A stretch of DNA of 64,000 nt from Alphaproteobacteria bacterium. Its GTDB lineage: Bacteria > Myxococcota_A > UBA796 > GCA-2862545. The notes under the pieces were generated by a model, which saw only the letters and a program-made list of their open reading frames with translations, did not search any database and was not told the origin of the DNA. Location of the stretch: the NCBI GenBank assembly GCA_020632915.1, contig JACKEP010000015.1:62001-126000 (forward strand). The letters run 5' to 3'. Each line of letters starts with the position of its first letter. Within the stretch, counting starts at the first letter, position 1. This document shows positions 47,149-55,292 of the stretch, one piece after another. Made by a program: the position numbers and the translations under genes.

Positions 47149-48323
47149 CCGAACGGAGCTAATCCGCGCTTGAATCCACGTCGTCAGGCCACCACCAATA
47201 GCGGGTCAGCTTGCGTAGGCGTCGGCGGTCGGAGTCGAGTTCGTTGCAGCGATCCGAGACGACTTGAATGAGTTCGTCGAGGTCCCGGAAGTCGCGGTTC
47301 GCTGTCGCTTCGTGGACGAGGGGCCAGATGCGCTCGGCGGGTTGGAGCTCGGGCGAGTAGGGCGGCAACGCGATCAGGTGGATGCCTTCCGGCACGACCA
47401 GACCTCGGCCAGTGTGCCACCCAGCACCGTCCCAGACGACGACGACACGTCGGTCGGGACCTGCCCCTGCTTCCTTGGCGAAGTGGGCGAGCACCTCGCT
47501 CATCGCCGGCGTGGACACCGTGTTCCCGACAACGTTGACGAGTTCGCCCGTGGTCGGGCGGACGAAGCTGTAGAGGTAGCCCCATTCGTACCGTCGCCTG
47601 GCGGTCGCTCGTGGCCGCATGTTGCGCTTCGCCCATACGCGACGGGTTGTTGGGATCAGTCCGAAGCGTCCTTCGTCCTCGGCCCAGAGCTGAACCTCCG
47701 CACCCGGGAAGTCTCGAACGACCCCTCGAACAAAGCTGAGAAGCCCCCTTTTTTGAAGGCCTCCTGGGCCTCCTCGTCCGCATCGGGGTGCTTGGGACGC
47801 GGCGTTTGCCTCGAGTACCCGAGCCGCTTCATGTACAGACGTGCCGCGTCCGGGCTGATGTCGACCCCCAGCATGTCGTCGCACCACTTCACGACCATGG
47901 GGCCCGACCAGAACCCGCCGTACGGGCACGCCACAGCCAGCGCAGTGTCCAGCCTGTCCATCTCCTCAGGAGACAACCGCCGTTCCGCGCCGTTCGAACG
48001 CCGACCATCCGCCAAGGCCTCGGGACCGCCAGCGTTGAACTTCCGGACCGTCCGTCGAACCCAGTCGGGACGACATCGGCAGGCCCGAGCGATGTTCTCC
48101 GTGCTCCAGCCCTCCATCTTCAGCATCACCGCCTGAAGACGGAGACGCTCATCCGGGTCGCGGCATGCGAAGAACCGCTGGTCAAGCTCTGCTTGCGTCA
48201 GGTGCGGAGCAACCTCAAGCTTCCGACCCATGGCGACCGCCCTCCGACAAGACGACGTCGACGTACATCGCCGGATCGGGATCCACAAGCTTCGAACGAG
48301 CGATCCAATTCAGTTCTGTTTGG
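47149..48323 (-). mobile_element. Complete IS630-type insertion sequence, about 1,175 bp
   Basis: Imperfect terminal inverted repeats lie at 47149-47163 (CCGAACGGAGCTAAT) and 48308-48323 (on the other strand CCAAACAGAACTGAAT), with 12 of 15 positions equal. TA dinucleotides flank both ends (47147-47148 and 48324-48325), the known target duplication of IS630 elements. It carries one frameshifted transposase. The insertion replaced the 3' end of the gene to its right. Confidence 0.85.
47159..48231 (-). CDS. IS630-family transposase, made by -1 frameshifting
   Basis: Two overlapping frames encode it. The first (start ATG 48231, GGAGG upstream) has the helix-turn-helix region (GWSTENIARACRCRPDWVRRTVRKF and the second motif with PDAARLYMKRLGYS). 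The second has the DDE catalytic domain (WAEDEGRFGLIPTTRRVW; VVVWDGAGWH with Asp; LIALPPYSPELQPAERIWP with Glu). The frames meet at A6G5 (47744-47754, minus strand), an ideal slippery run; a -1 shift there joins AFKK to RGLLSFVRG and gives about 356 residues, the normal IS630 length. Frameshifting limits transposase level. A disabling single-base loss cannot be fully ruled out. Confidence 0.85.
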
Positions 48324-48951
48324 TATGATACACGGCTTCAAGCAATGCGCGGATGGCGTTCAGGTCATCGTTCAAGGACGCCAGCAGTTCGGTGCTCTGC
48401 GAGTCCGCGTTGTCGACTCGAACGGACAGAACGCCGACAGTGTTGAGGGTCCGGACGCTTGAGCCAAGCGAGGCAGAACCTTCACGGACTTGTTCTGCGA
48501 GTAGGATGGCTCGACCGCCAGACGTGTGCCACGTGGAGTGCGACTGGGGCCTGGAGAAGTCCCCAAACATGGCGACTCCAGACACGTTGCGCGCGGTCCG
48601 AAGTACGTCCGGGTTGACGGAGAGGACCTGGGATACGACGACAGTTGTGGCAGGCGCAGTACAATGCCGATGCCGATGGCCCATCCACACGTGCGCGTCA
48701 GTCCACACCAAGCCCGTGGGGTCGACGGTCGGTGATCCGGCTACTTCGAAGGTTTTTCCGTTCGCCGCGAATGACATTCGGAAGAAGCACGGGAATTCGT
48801 TGACTGAACGATTCGCACCTGGAGGGTACACAAATGTCGCCTTCGTGTGGCCGGTTGAAAGTTCGATATGGACAGTGCAGACCCCACGGTGGGTCATGCG
48901 TTCGTTCAGGAACAGCACGCCGTTGCCGGCCTCGTCGATTGTCTCACTCAT
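48310..48951 (-). CDS. Hypothetical protein truncated by IS630 insertion
   Basis: This 213-codon frame (ATG 48951) is beta-rich (GVCTVHIELSTGHTKATFVYPPG; TVVVSQVLSVNPDVLR) with a helical end (LLASLNDDLNAIRALLEAVYH). Its last codons and stop come from the IS end, so the original C-terminus is lost. Removing the IS and one TA would continue the frame for about 41 more residues into the start of the HEPN gene. It was probably the upstream partner of the HEPN gene. No family is recognised. Confidence 0.5.
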   Translation of the reverse strand: MSETIDEAGNGVLFLNERMTHRGVCTVHIELSTGHTKATFVYPPGANRSVNEFPCFFRMSFAANGKTFEVAGSPTVDPTGLVWTDAHVWMGHRHRHCTAPATTVVVSQVLSVNPDVLRTARNVSGVAMFGDFSRPQSHSTWHTSGGRAILLAEQVREGSASLGSSVRTLNTVGVLSVRVDNADSQSTELLASLNDDLNAIRALLEAVYHTKQN

Positions 48952-48992
48952 GCACAACGCCCCGTCGATGGCACCGGGGGTGTAGCACAGAT

Positions 48993-49006
48993 CGCTCCCG
49001 GTAGGT
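48993..49006 (+). promoter_or_regulatory. Late-region boundary motif, copy 2 (exact)
   Basis: CGCTCCCGGTAGGT occurs 28 bp before the portal start, right after the cargo block. Here it is not next to a stop codon of a rightward gene. Confidence 0.65.
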
Positions 49007-49033
49007 GTCGTCCCCAGACTAGGACCACACCCC

Positions 49034-50452
49034 GTGAACAGTCTACAACCCGGGAACGGACTGCTCCCGAGCCAGCCTCCGATCCCGACTGATCCGTGGG
49101 AAGCGGCACGCTGGGATCACACCCGCCTGCGTAGGCGGATGATGTCCGGACGGTGGCGTCCGGACCTGCAAGCTCGAGTCCGCGAGCAGATCGGGAGTCA
49201 GCGGGCCGAGGCGTGGGGCGTCGGGACCTCGGCCTCGGGCGTCGATCTCAGCAGCAACATCCTGTCGTCCGTGAGCGGGCAACTCGCCTGCCTCTACGAT
49301 CGTCCGCCTCGGGTGAGCCACCCCGAGGACCCCGCTGGGATCGTCGCCGACCTGCTCCGAGGCGCAGGCTGGGACAGCGTGATGCAGCGTGTCCAGCGAG
49401 ACACGATTGCCCTGCGCGAGTATTGCCTGCACGTACAGGTGCTGGTCGACACCGCCGGCAAGGCGCACCTCGTCCTGCGCCCCGTGGCGCCGGACCTCGT
49501 GATTGCCGAGGCGGACCCAGCACAGCCCGAGGTGCCGGTCGTCATCCGGGAGGCCATCCAGCGGGCCCACCCCACGACGGGGGCAACCACCTGGTTCTGG
49601 GATGTCTACGACATCCGAGACCCAGCTCATCCGAGCTACCGGATCCTGTCGATCGATGAGAAGGAGGACTGGACCGTCCCCATGGCTGGCGCCGCCATGG
49701 AGGGCGACGCCTACCCGTACCGTGACCGTGCAGGCCGTCCGATCCTGCCCTGGGTTCTCCACCACGCGAGCCGCACTGGGTGTCTGTGGGACGCCTACTA
49801 CGGCATCGAGCTGGTGGACGGCACCCTACAGGCTGGCGTGCACTATTCCCACCTCGCCCACGCCATGGTGCAGGCGGCTCACCCGCAGCGATGGGCCCTC
49901 GGATGCTCGATCGCAGGGGATCCTGTCGACCCTGACGGCGATGGCCGTGTCCGCCACGAGGTAGTCACCGATCCCGCAGCCGTCCTGATGCTGATGCCCG
50001 CCGAGGGTTTCGACGGCCAGCCGTCTGTCGGTCAGTGGTCGCCCGGCGCCGAGATCGACAAGATGTCGGCCGCCATCGAGGCGTACGAGCGCCGTGTATC
50101 GGCCTTTGCCGGCGTCTCTGCCAGTGACCTACTGCGTGTCAGCGGCGATCCCAGGTCTGGCTACGCCTTGAGCATCTCCCGGGAGGGCAAGCGTGAGGCG
50201 AGCAAGCAGTTCGAGGCCGTGTTCGGCGTTGCGGACCGCCAGCTCTGCCGCGTGGTCGCCTGTTTGACCAACGGAGGTCTGGGTCTCGACATCCCAGAGG
50301 ATGGGTACGACGTCGCCTATCAGGCCCTCCCCCTGTCCGCCGAGGAGCGTCGAGCGGTCCTCGATGAGACGACCACCATGCTCGATCGGGGTCTGATTGA
50401 TCAGGCCCAGGCCCAATCCCGCCTCCGAGAGGCGGGGCTCATTCACGACTAG
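49034..50452 (+). CDS. Portal protein
   Basis: This 472-residue protein has portal-type features: a long helical N-terminal region, the wing/stem middle (APDLVIAEADPAQPEVPVVIREA), the clip-like segment ELVDGTLQAGVHYSHLAHAMVQAAHPQRW and a late helical crown (SAAIEAYERRVSAFAGVSASDLLRVSGDPRSGYALSISREGKREASKQFEAVF). The portal forms the dodecameric channel for DNA entry and exit. Position before scaffold and capsid is standard. The GTG start has no clear ribosome-binding site. Confidence 0.85.
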   Translation: MNSLQPGNGLLPSQPPIPTDPWEAARWDHTRLRRRMMSGRWRPDLQARVREQIGSQRAEAWGVGTSASGVDLSSNILSSVSGQLACLYDRPPRVSHPEDPAGIVADLLRGAGWDSVMQRVQRDTIALREYCLHVQVLVDTAGKAHLVLRPVAPDLVIAEADPAQPEVPVVIREAIQRAHPTTGATTWFWDVYDIRDPAHPSYRILSIDEKEDWTVPMAGAAMEGDAYPYRDRAGRPILPWVLHHASRTGCLWDAYYGIELVDGTLQAGVHYSHLAHAMVQAAHPQRWALGCSIAGDPVDPDGDGRVRHEVVTDPAAVLMLMPAEGFDGQPSVGQWSPGAEIDKMSAAIEAYERRVSAFAGVSASDLLRVSGDPRSGYALSISREGKREASKQFEAVFGVADRQLCRVVACLTNGGLGLDIPEDGYDVAYQALPLSAEERRAVLDETTTMLDRGLIDQAQAQSRLREAGLIHD

Positions 50453-50467
50453 TCACAGAGGACAATC

Positions 50468-51073
50468 ATGGCAGAGGACGCCACCACCACCGACACCACC
50501 ACGGTTGCCGAGCCGACGGCTCCGTCGACTACGACTTCGACCCCGAAGCCCGACAAGGGTGAACGGACCATCCCTTACGCGAGGTTCGAAGAGGTCTATC
50601 AGACCATGATCGACCTTCGAGGCGAGGTGGCTGGGCTGCGGGAAGTCGCCACCGAGCGGGACAAGGCCCGAGCCGAACTCGCCACCCTCCAGGGGCAGTA
50701 CACCGAGGACCGTGCCCTGTGGGGTGCTGGGCTGACCGATCCCGAGGGGCAGGACGTTGCTCGTTTTCTCTGGTCGCGTGTCGCAGAGGATGCCCGACCG
50801 GAGGGAGGTATCGGTGCGTGGCTGTCGGGCCTCCGAGCCGACGGCGCCACGCCGCCCAAGGCACTGGCTCCGTACCTGGGATCGGGGACGACCCCCGCAG
50901 CACCGGTGACCCCGAACCCGTCGCGGGGTGTGGTCCCGGGTCCTGCGCCGGTGGGCGAGGTGTTGTCAGCCGAGCAGATCCGTGCAGTCACCGAGAAGGC
51001 GCAACGGACAGGCGATTGGTCAGAATACGACCGCCTCCGGCCGTCGATGATGGACGCGATTCGACGGAAATAG
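50468..51073 (+). CDS. Scaffold protein candidate
   Basis: This 201-residue protein has a Thr-rich N-terminus, a coiled-coil middle (VYQTMIDLRGEVAGLREVATERDKARAELATLQGQY) and a short basic C-terminus (MMDAIRRK), the typical layout of capsid scaffold proteins. It lies between portal and capsid. AGAGGA precedes the ATG. Its stop TAG is directly followed by the boundary motif. Confidence 0.75.
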   Translation: MAEDATTTDTTTVAEPTAPSTTTSTPKPDKGERTIPYARFEEVYQTMIDLRGEVAGLREVATERDKARAELATLQGQYTEDRALWGAGLTDPEGQDVARFLWSRVAEDARPEGGIGAWLSGLRADGATPPKALAPYLGSGTTPAAPVTPNPSRGVVPGPAPVGEVLSAEQIRAVTEKAQRTGDWSEYDRLRPSMMDAIRRK

Positions 51074-51087
51074 CGCTCCCGGTAGGT
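51074..51087 (+). promoter_or_regulatory. Late-region boundary motif, copy 3 (exact)
   Basis: CGCTCCCGGTAGGT begins directly after the scaffold stop codon and 117 bp before the major capsid start. A second in-frame TAG lies inside the motif. Confidence 0.7.
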
Positions 51088-51190
51088 AGGGGCGCAACCC
51101 AGTAGCAGTCCCACAGACCACTCCGCTGCCGCCGAGCGTACACGGGCGCCCAAGGTCCACTGGCTGCTGCCTCATCCAGAGGTAGCCACC

Positions 51191-52105
51191 ATGGCTTTCG
51201 CCCTGTCTGATATTGCCGACCTTCGCGTGTCGGCCGTCGCTTCCGCGGAGTACCTCCGCCTCCTTGCCGACCGCTCGGCACTCCCCAACCACCCTGCACT
51301 GCTGTACGCGGGCAATGCCGCTGGCAGTGGTTCTGCGTCAATCCAGATCGGTCACCTGGGTATTGACGGCTACGACCTGCTCGCCTCGACCGGTGACGGG
51401 TCCGCTGTCAGCGCCACCACTCCGACCGACGGCAAGACGACCGTCACCGTCGCCCGGTATTCCAAGGCGTACAGCCCGACGGACCTGGCACGGCTGACCG
51501 ACCACCAGGGGCTGATCAGCCCCGAGCGGTTCGCGGTTGACGCCTACCAGTCCGGGGCATCGACGCTGGTCAACCTCGTGGCGGCCCTGGGTTCTGGATT
51601 CTCAGGCACGGTCGGTGTCTCGGGGTCCGACCTCGACGCGGCCACGTTCCTCGCGGCCAAGGCCAGCCTGGAGATCGCCAACGTCGAGGGCCCGTACCTC
51701 GCGATCCTCCACCCTCGCCAGTTTGCCGACCTGCGAGCGGACATCGTCACCTCTGCCGGTGGTTCGATCCCCTTCGATCCGGCCTCTCCGGCGATGCTCC
51801 GTGTCATGGGCCAGGGCTACGTCGGTAGCTGGGCCGGCGTGGACATCTTCGTGACGAGCCGGGTCCCCACCGCGAACGCGGGTGCGGACCGTGCCGGTTG
51901 CATGATCGGACGTGGTGCCGTGTGCTGGGCGGATGCCTCCGTGGTCGTCGATGATCCCGCATCCCAGGTCGTGCTGGGAAACAAGGTGCTGTTCGAACGT
52001 GACCGGCAGGCTCTGTCCGGTCTGACCCACTGGGTCAGCCACTACTACGTCGGTGTCGCCGAGGGAATCGACGCCGCCGGTATCGGGATCGTGACCGACG
52101 CCTGA
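51191..52105 (+). CDS. Major capsid protein, HK97-like
   Basis: This 304-residue protein follows the scaffold gene and shows HK97-type pattern: an N-arm and E-loop-like region (IGHLGIDGYDLLASTGDG), the spine helix (SPERFAVDAYQSGASTLVNLVAAL) and P-domain, LAILHPRQFADLRADIVTSAGG, and the A-domain loop GYVGSWAGVDIFVTSRVP. It should form the icosahedral shell. A strong hairpin terminator follows. Confidence 0.85.
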   Translation: MAFALSDIADLRVSAVASAEYLRLLADRSALPNHPALLYAGNAAGSGSASIQIGHLGIDGYDLLASTGDGSAVSATTPTDGKTTVTVARYSKAYSPTDLARLTDHQGLISPERFAVDAYQSGASTLVNLVAALGSGFSGTVGVSGSDLDAATFLAAKASLEIANVEGPYLAILHPRQFADLRADIVTSAGGSIPFDPASPAMLRVMGQGYVGSWAGVDIFVTSRVPTANAGADRAGCMIGRGAVCWADASVVVDDPASQVVLGNKVLFERDRQALSGLTHWVSHYYVGVAEGIDAAGIGIVTDA

Positions 52106-52112
52106 TCCGTCT

Positions 52113-52152
52113 GACCCCTGGCGACGGCTGCTTCTTCGCGTCGCCAGGGGTC
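52113..52152 (+). terminator. Strong hairpin after the major capsid gene
   Basis: GACCCCTGGCGACG and CGTCGCCAGGGGTC are perfect 14-base inverted copies around a 12-base loop. The hairpin starts 7 bp after the capsid stop and may limit read-through so that capsid is made in excess, or protect the mRNA 3' end. Confidence 0.7.
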
Positions 52153-52254
52153 GGGCCTTCCGCTCAGGCGACGGCCTGCGCCGTCCTCTCGCGGCTTCGC
52201 TCGCAGCGGGAGGCCCATTCCCCAACCCCAACCCCAACCCAGAGGACGACCCCC

Positions 52255-52968
52255 ATGGCCCGTACCAGCAAGCAGCCGCCTGTAGCGGCGACCACCGAGC
52301 AGCCCCCCCGTGCTGCCACGACTGATCCTGTCGAGGCGTACAGCCTCGACGCAGACCCCGAGCGGGCGACCCGCCAGCTTCCCCAACTCGAGTCCGGCTA
52401 CCCGTTCCTGCTGGCCTACCACCCTGCACGGTGGGCGGTGATCGAGGGCCGGTGCATTCCCGCCCTGGGTCGCGTCACGCTCGCCCCTGGCATGGAGGGG
52501 TGCACCTGGGTCGGCGGACGACCACGGTGGCGTGAGCCCGCCACCAAGTGGGCCGATCGCGGTTGGACGGTGATCCCCCACGCATGGGGCCCAGGTGGGA
52601 GCTACGTTCGCCGCGTCGCCGTGGCAGGCGGTCACGCCTACCTGACCCAATGGGAGACGCCTCACGCCGGCGCCTCGACGGTCCGCAGCGACGTGCCTGG
52701 GTACGCCGCCTGGATCGGCTCGCTGGTCGACGAGGGCAAGCTCCCCGAGCCCGAACTCTGGGCCCTCGAACGTCTCGCCGACAAGACCCGTGAGCGGGTC
52801 GAGACGCTGTCTCGGGAGCTGGGGACGACCTCCAACCCAGCTGCGGTGAGGGCCCTGACAGCTCGTGTCGAGCGTGCTCGTGCCGACCTGGAGGCCGTCG
52901 AGGCTGTGATCGCCGACGTGGCATCGCAGGCCGTGCCCGTGGACGGCGACGCCGTGGTTCTCGACTGA
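52255..52968 (+). CDS. Hypothetical phage structural protein, 237 residues
   Basis: The N-terminus is Pro/Thr-rich. The middle has a beta domain with aromatic residues (GYPFLLAYHPARWAVIEGRCIPALGRVTL; CTWVGGRPRWREPATKWADRGWTVIPHAWGPGGSYVRR) and the C-terminus is a coiled coil (WALERLADKTRERVETLSREL, then ARVERARADLEAVEAVIADVAS). Position after capsid suggests a head-completion or decoration role. AGAGGA precedes the ATG, after a run of CCCCAA repeats. The boundary motif begins one base after its stop. Confidence 0.6.
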   Translation: MARTSKQPPVAATTEQPPRAATTDPVEAYSLDADPERATRQLPQLESGYPFLLAYHPARWAVIEGRCIPALGRVTLAPGMEGCTWVGGRPRWREPATKWADRGWTVIPHAWGPGGSYVRRVAVAGGHAYLTQWETPHAGASTVRSDVPGYAAWIGSLVDEGKLPEPELWALERLADKTRERVETLSRELGTTSNPAAVRALTARVERARADLEAVEAVIADVASQAVPVDGDAVVLD

Positions 52969-52969
52969 C

Positions 52970-52983
52970 CGCTCCCGGTAGGT
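52970..52983 (+). promoter_or_regulatory. Late-region boundary motif, copy 4 (exact)
   Basis: CGCTCCCGGTAGGT begins one base after the stop TGA and 69 bp before the next start. Confidence 0.7.
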
Positions 52984-53038
52984 CTCGGCAGACGCCTCCC
53001 CCTCAATTCGAGGGGGATCACCTTGTGAGGCAATAGCA

Positions 53039-53500
53039 ATGGGTACTTTCCCCTACCGCGACGGGACGACCGTCAGCATGGACACCGGACTCGTCCGGAC
53101 CTCGCACGTCATCGACCCTGGGGTTGGGGCGGAGATCACTGACACCTGGGTTGACTCCGGTGTGGTCGACGTGAGCACCTCCGGTGCCGCAACCACGATC
53201 ACCCTCGGCATCCCTGATGGGGCGCTGATCCTCGCCTACGTGTTCGTCGTCGTCGAGGACATCAGTGGGATGGACTCGGACACCGGCACGTTTGCGATGA
53301 CCGGTGGGTCGACCCAGTCGCTACCCACGATCGACACCTTCACGGCTGGCGTCGGCAACAAGGGGCTCACGGCTGGTCTGGCAGTCAGTGGCGCAGTCGC
53401 CAACGCCTCGTTCACCTTGAGCGGCGGGTCCGACAACATCGCCTCGGCGGGCTCCGTGAGGATGCTCGTGCACTACCGCACCCTAGCCGACCTGGACTGA
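53039..53500 (+). CDS. Putative head-decoration or minor structural protein, 153 residues
   Basis: This beta-rich protein with many Thr, Ser and Gly (STSGAATTITLGIPDGALILAYVFVVVEDISG; VGNKGLTAGLAVSGAVANASFTLSGG) resembles small decoration or fibre proteins. No family is certain. It has its own boundary motif upstream, like capsid and tube genes, which suggests high expression. The ribosome-binding site is weak. Confidence 0.55.
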   Translation: MGTFPYRDGTTVSMDTGLVRTSHVIDPGVGAEITDTWVDSGVVDVSTSGAATTITLGIPDGALILAYVFVVVEDISGMDSDTGTFAMTGGSTQSLPTIDTFTAGVGNKGLTAGLAVSGAVANASFTLSGGSDNIASAGSVRMLVHYRTLADLD

Positions 53501-53506
53501 TCCGCG

Positions 53507-54235
53507 ATGACGACCACGGGTGAGCTGCAGTACCTGGCACGCCTGCCGCTCCCTGACGCCATCGAGCGTGGGGGGACGGCCGTGCTGTCGTGCCCCGTGT
53601 ACGCCGCCAACGCCCTGGTCGCCCCATCAACGGGCACAATCACCCTGACCGCACCGTCAGGCACCGTGCTCGTCGACGCCGCCACGGTGACCGTGACTGG
53701 GTCGGTGGCCACGTACACCTACACGGCGCCGACCACCCTCACGCTGGGTGAGGGGTACGTGGTCGATTGGGCCCTCTCCGTCGACGGTTCAACGTTGAAC
53801 GTCCGCAACGCCGCCGAGGTGGTGAGGCGCCGGCTGGTCTGCCCGATCTCGGGTGTGGACCTCTACCGGGTGGCGAGCAGCCTTGACCCCGACGGCGACG
53901 ACCCAGTCACCCGCAAGACGGATTTCGACGCCTACATCGTCGAGGCGTGGACGAGCATCCAGCTTCGCCTGCGGGAGATGGGCAGCAGGATCAATCTCGT
54001 CATCGCTTCGAGCAGCCTGCGTGAGGTGACGTTGGAGACGACGCTAGCCCTCATCTGGGGCGACATGTCGCACCGCCTCAACCCAGCCTATGCCGACCTC
54101 GCCCGGGACCACCGTGAGCGTGCCGAGGCGGCCTGGGGTCGTCTGCGGCTCGACTACGACGACACCGACGACGGCGTCGCCGACGGCCGCAAGCAGGCCC
54201 GTCCTGCCGTGTTCTGGCTTGGGCGTGGGCGATGA
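53507..54235 (+). CDS. Head-tail connector-region protein, 242 residues
   Basis: The first 105 residues are beta-rich (GTAVLSCPVYAANALVAPSTGTITLTAPSGTVLV) and the last 130 are helical (TDFDAYIVEAWTSIQLRLREMGSRINLVIASSSLREVTLETTLALIWGDMSHRLNPAYADLARDHRERAEAAWGRLRL). The helical part resembles gp6-type adaptor proteins that join portal and tail. A copy of the GTTCAACGTTGAAC palindrome lies in its coding sequence (codons DGSTLNV). Its stop overlaps the next start (ATGA). Confidence 0.6.
   Translation: MTTTGELQYLARLPLPDAIERGGTAVLSCPVYAANALVAPSTGTITLTAPSGTVLVDAATVTVTGSVATYTYTAPTTLTLGEGYVVDWALSVDGSTLNVRNAAEVVRRRLVCPISGVDLYRVASSLDPDGDDPVTRKTDFDAYIVEAWTSIQLRLREMGSRINLVIASSSLREVTLETTLALIWGDMSHRLNPAYADLARDHRERAEAAWGRLRLDYDDTDDGVADGRKQARPAVFWLGRGR
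53787..53800. promoter_or_regulatory. Palindrome GTTCAACGTTGAAC, copy 3 (inside a gene)
   Basis: Same 14-bp palindrome as copies 1 and 2, here within a coding sequence. Regulatory meaning is uncertain; a partition or silencing site remains possible. Confidence 0.4.
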
Positions 54236-54705
54236 GCACGGCGCCGACCATCGCCACGCTGCGCCAGGCCATCGCCACGGCGATCACCACCGACCTGGGT
54301 AGTGACGGCTGGATCGAGTCTCGGGTGCAGTTCGACCTGTACGGGGCCGACACCGACAACCTGCTCCCGCGGTCCTTCGCGATCGGCTTGCCCGAGACGA
54401 CGTTCGTGGATCCCCGACGGCGGAACATCGTCAAGCAGGCCAACGAGCCTGGGATGCTCGTGCAGACCCGCGTGCAGGTGGCGTGGGCCCTGCGGATCCG
54501 GGCCGATGGGCAGGTCGCTGACTACGCCGGTGCCCTCGCCGACGAGCTGTTGGTGCTCCAGGCCATCGCCTCGACGGACCCCGATGGCATCGGCCCGATC
54601 GTCCCCGAGCGGGTGACCCGTCGGGCCGCCGGTGACGGCACGTGGCTGGTCTCGGTCGCCGAGTACACGATTCGGCATCTCTATGCAGTAGCAGTAGCAG
54701 CCTGA
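54232..54705 (+). CDS. Tail-terminator-like protein, 157 residues
   Basis: Size, position between connector and tail-tube genes, and the pattern of an N-terminal helix (TLRQAIATAITTDLGSDG) followed by beta strands (FDLYGADTDNLLPRSFAIGLPETTFVD; VQTRVQVAWALRIRADGQ) and a final strand VAEYTIRHLYAV fit tail terminator (gpU/gp17-like) proteins. It is coupled to the gene before by ATGA. The boundary motif begins one base after its stop. Confidence 0.6.
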   Translation: MSTAPTIATLRQAIATAITTDLGSDGWIESRVQFDLYGADTDNLLPRSFAIGLPETTFVDPRRRNIVKQANEPGMLVQTRVQVAWALRIRADGQVADYAGALADELLVLQAIASTDPDGIGPIVPERVTRRAAGDGTWLVSVAEYTIRHLYAVAVAA

Positions 54706-54706
54706 C

Positions 54707-54720
54707 CGCTCCCGGTAGGT
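54707..54720 (+). promoter_or_regulatory. Late-region boundary motif, copy 5 (exact)
   Basis: CGCTCCCGGTAGGT begins one base after the stop TGA and 62 bp before the tail-tube start. Confidence 0.7.
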
Positions 54721-54768
54721 CAGCACGTACGGCCCGCCGATCACCAATGGGCCACGTGGAGTAGTCAC

Positions 54769-55269
54769 ATGGCTCTTTCGGGAATCGTCAAGACCCAGTT
54801 CGATGCTGGGGCCCTCGTCATCGAGGACGGGACCTCGGGCACGGCCCTGTCGGTCACTGCCCGCTTCGATCAGGCCAACTTCGCCGTCAGCGGCGTCATG
54901 CCGAGCCGGCGGAACGCGACGGCGTACCAGTCCCGTGCGGTCCTGCACAGCCTCCGTCAGACCGACCTGTCGTTCCCTACCGGGTCGTTCTCTATCATGG
55001 TGTCCGAGTTTTCGGAGGCATCCGCTGGCACGCTAGTCGACATGATCGAGGGCACTGGCGCCTACGCCGCTCGGATCTCGACCACCGAGGCCAAGGGCGA
55101 CATGATGACGTTCGACGTCACCTTCACGCAGGAGGGAACGACCTATGGGGACTCGGCCGACGGTACGATCACCCTTGAGGATTGCCACCTGACGTTCGAC
55201 TTCTCTGAAGGCGATCCGAACACGATCACGTGCAACTTCACGTGCTACGGCACCGTGACGTTCGCCTGA
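54769..55269 (+). CDS. Major tail (tube) protein
   Basis: This 166-residue, beta-rich protein has the typical tube segments: MALSGIVKTQFDAGALVIEDGTSGTALSVTA, ARISTTEAKGDMMTFDVTFTQEG and a C-terminal EDCHLTFDFSEGDPNTITCNFTCYGTVTF. It lies before the tail-assembly chaperone as in siphoviruses and polymerises into the long tail tube. The three C-terminal Cys are not usual. Confidence 0.75.
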   Translation: MALSGIVKTQFDAGALVIEDGTSGTALSVTARFDQANFAVSGVMPSRRNATAYQSRAVLHSLRQTDLSFPTGSFSIMVSEFSEASAGTLVDMIEGTGAYAARISTTEAKGDMMTFDVTFTQEGTTYGDSADGTITLEDCHLTFDFSEGDPNTITCNFTCYGTVTFA

Positions 55270-55292
55270 TTGCTGACAACTAAGAGGACACA

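Noticed and set aside
47159..48231. Transposase as a dead pseudogene
   Set aside because: The frame change falls exactly on A6G5 and both halves are otherwise intact, which fits programmed frameshifting better than decay.
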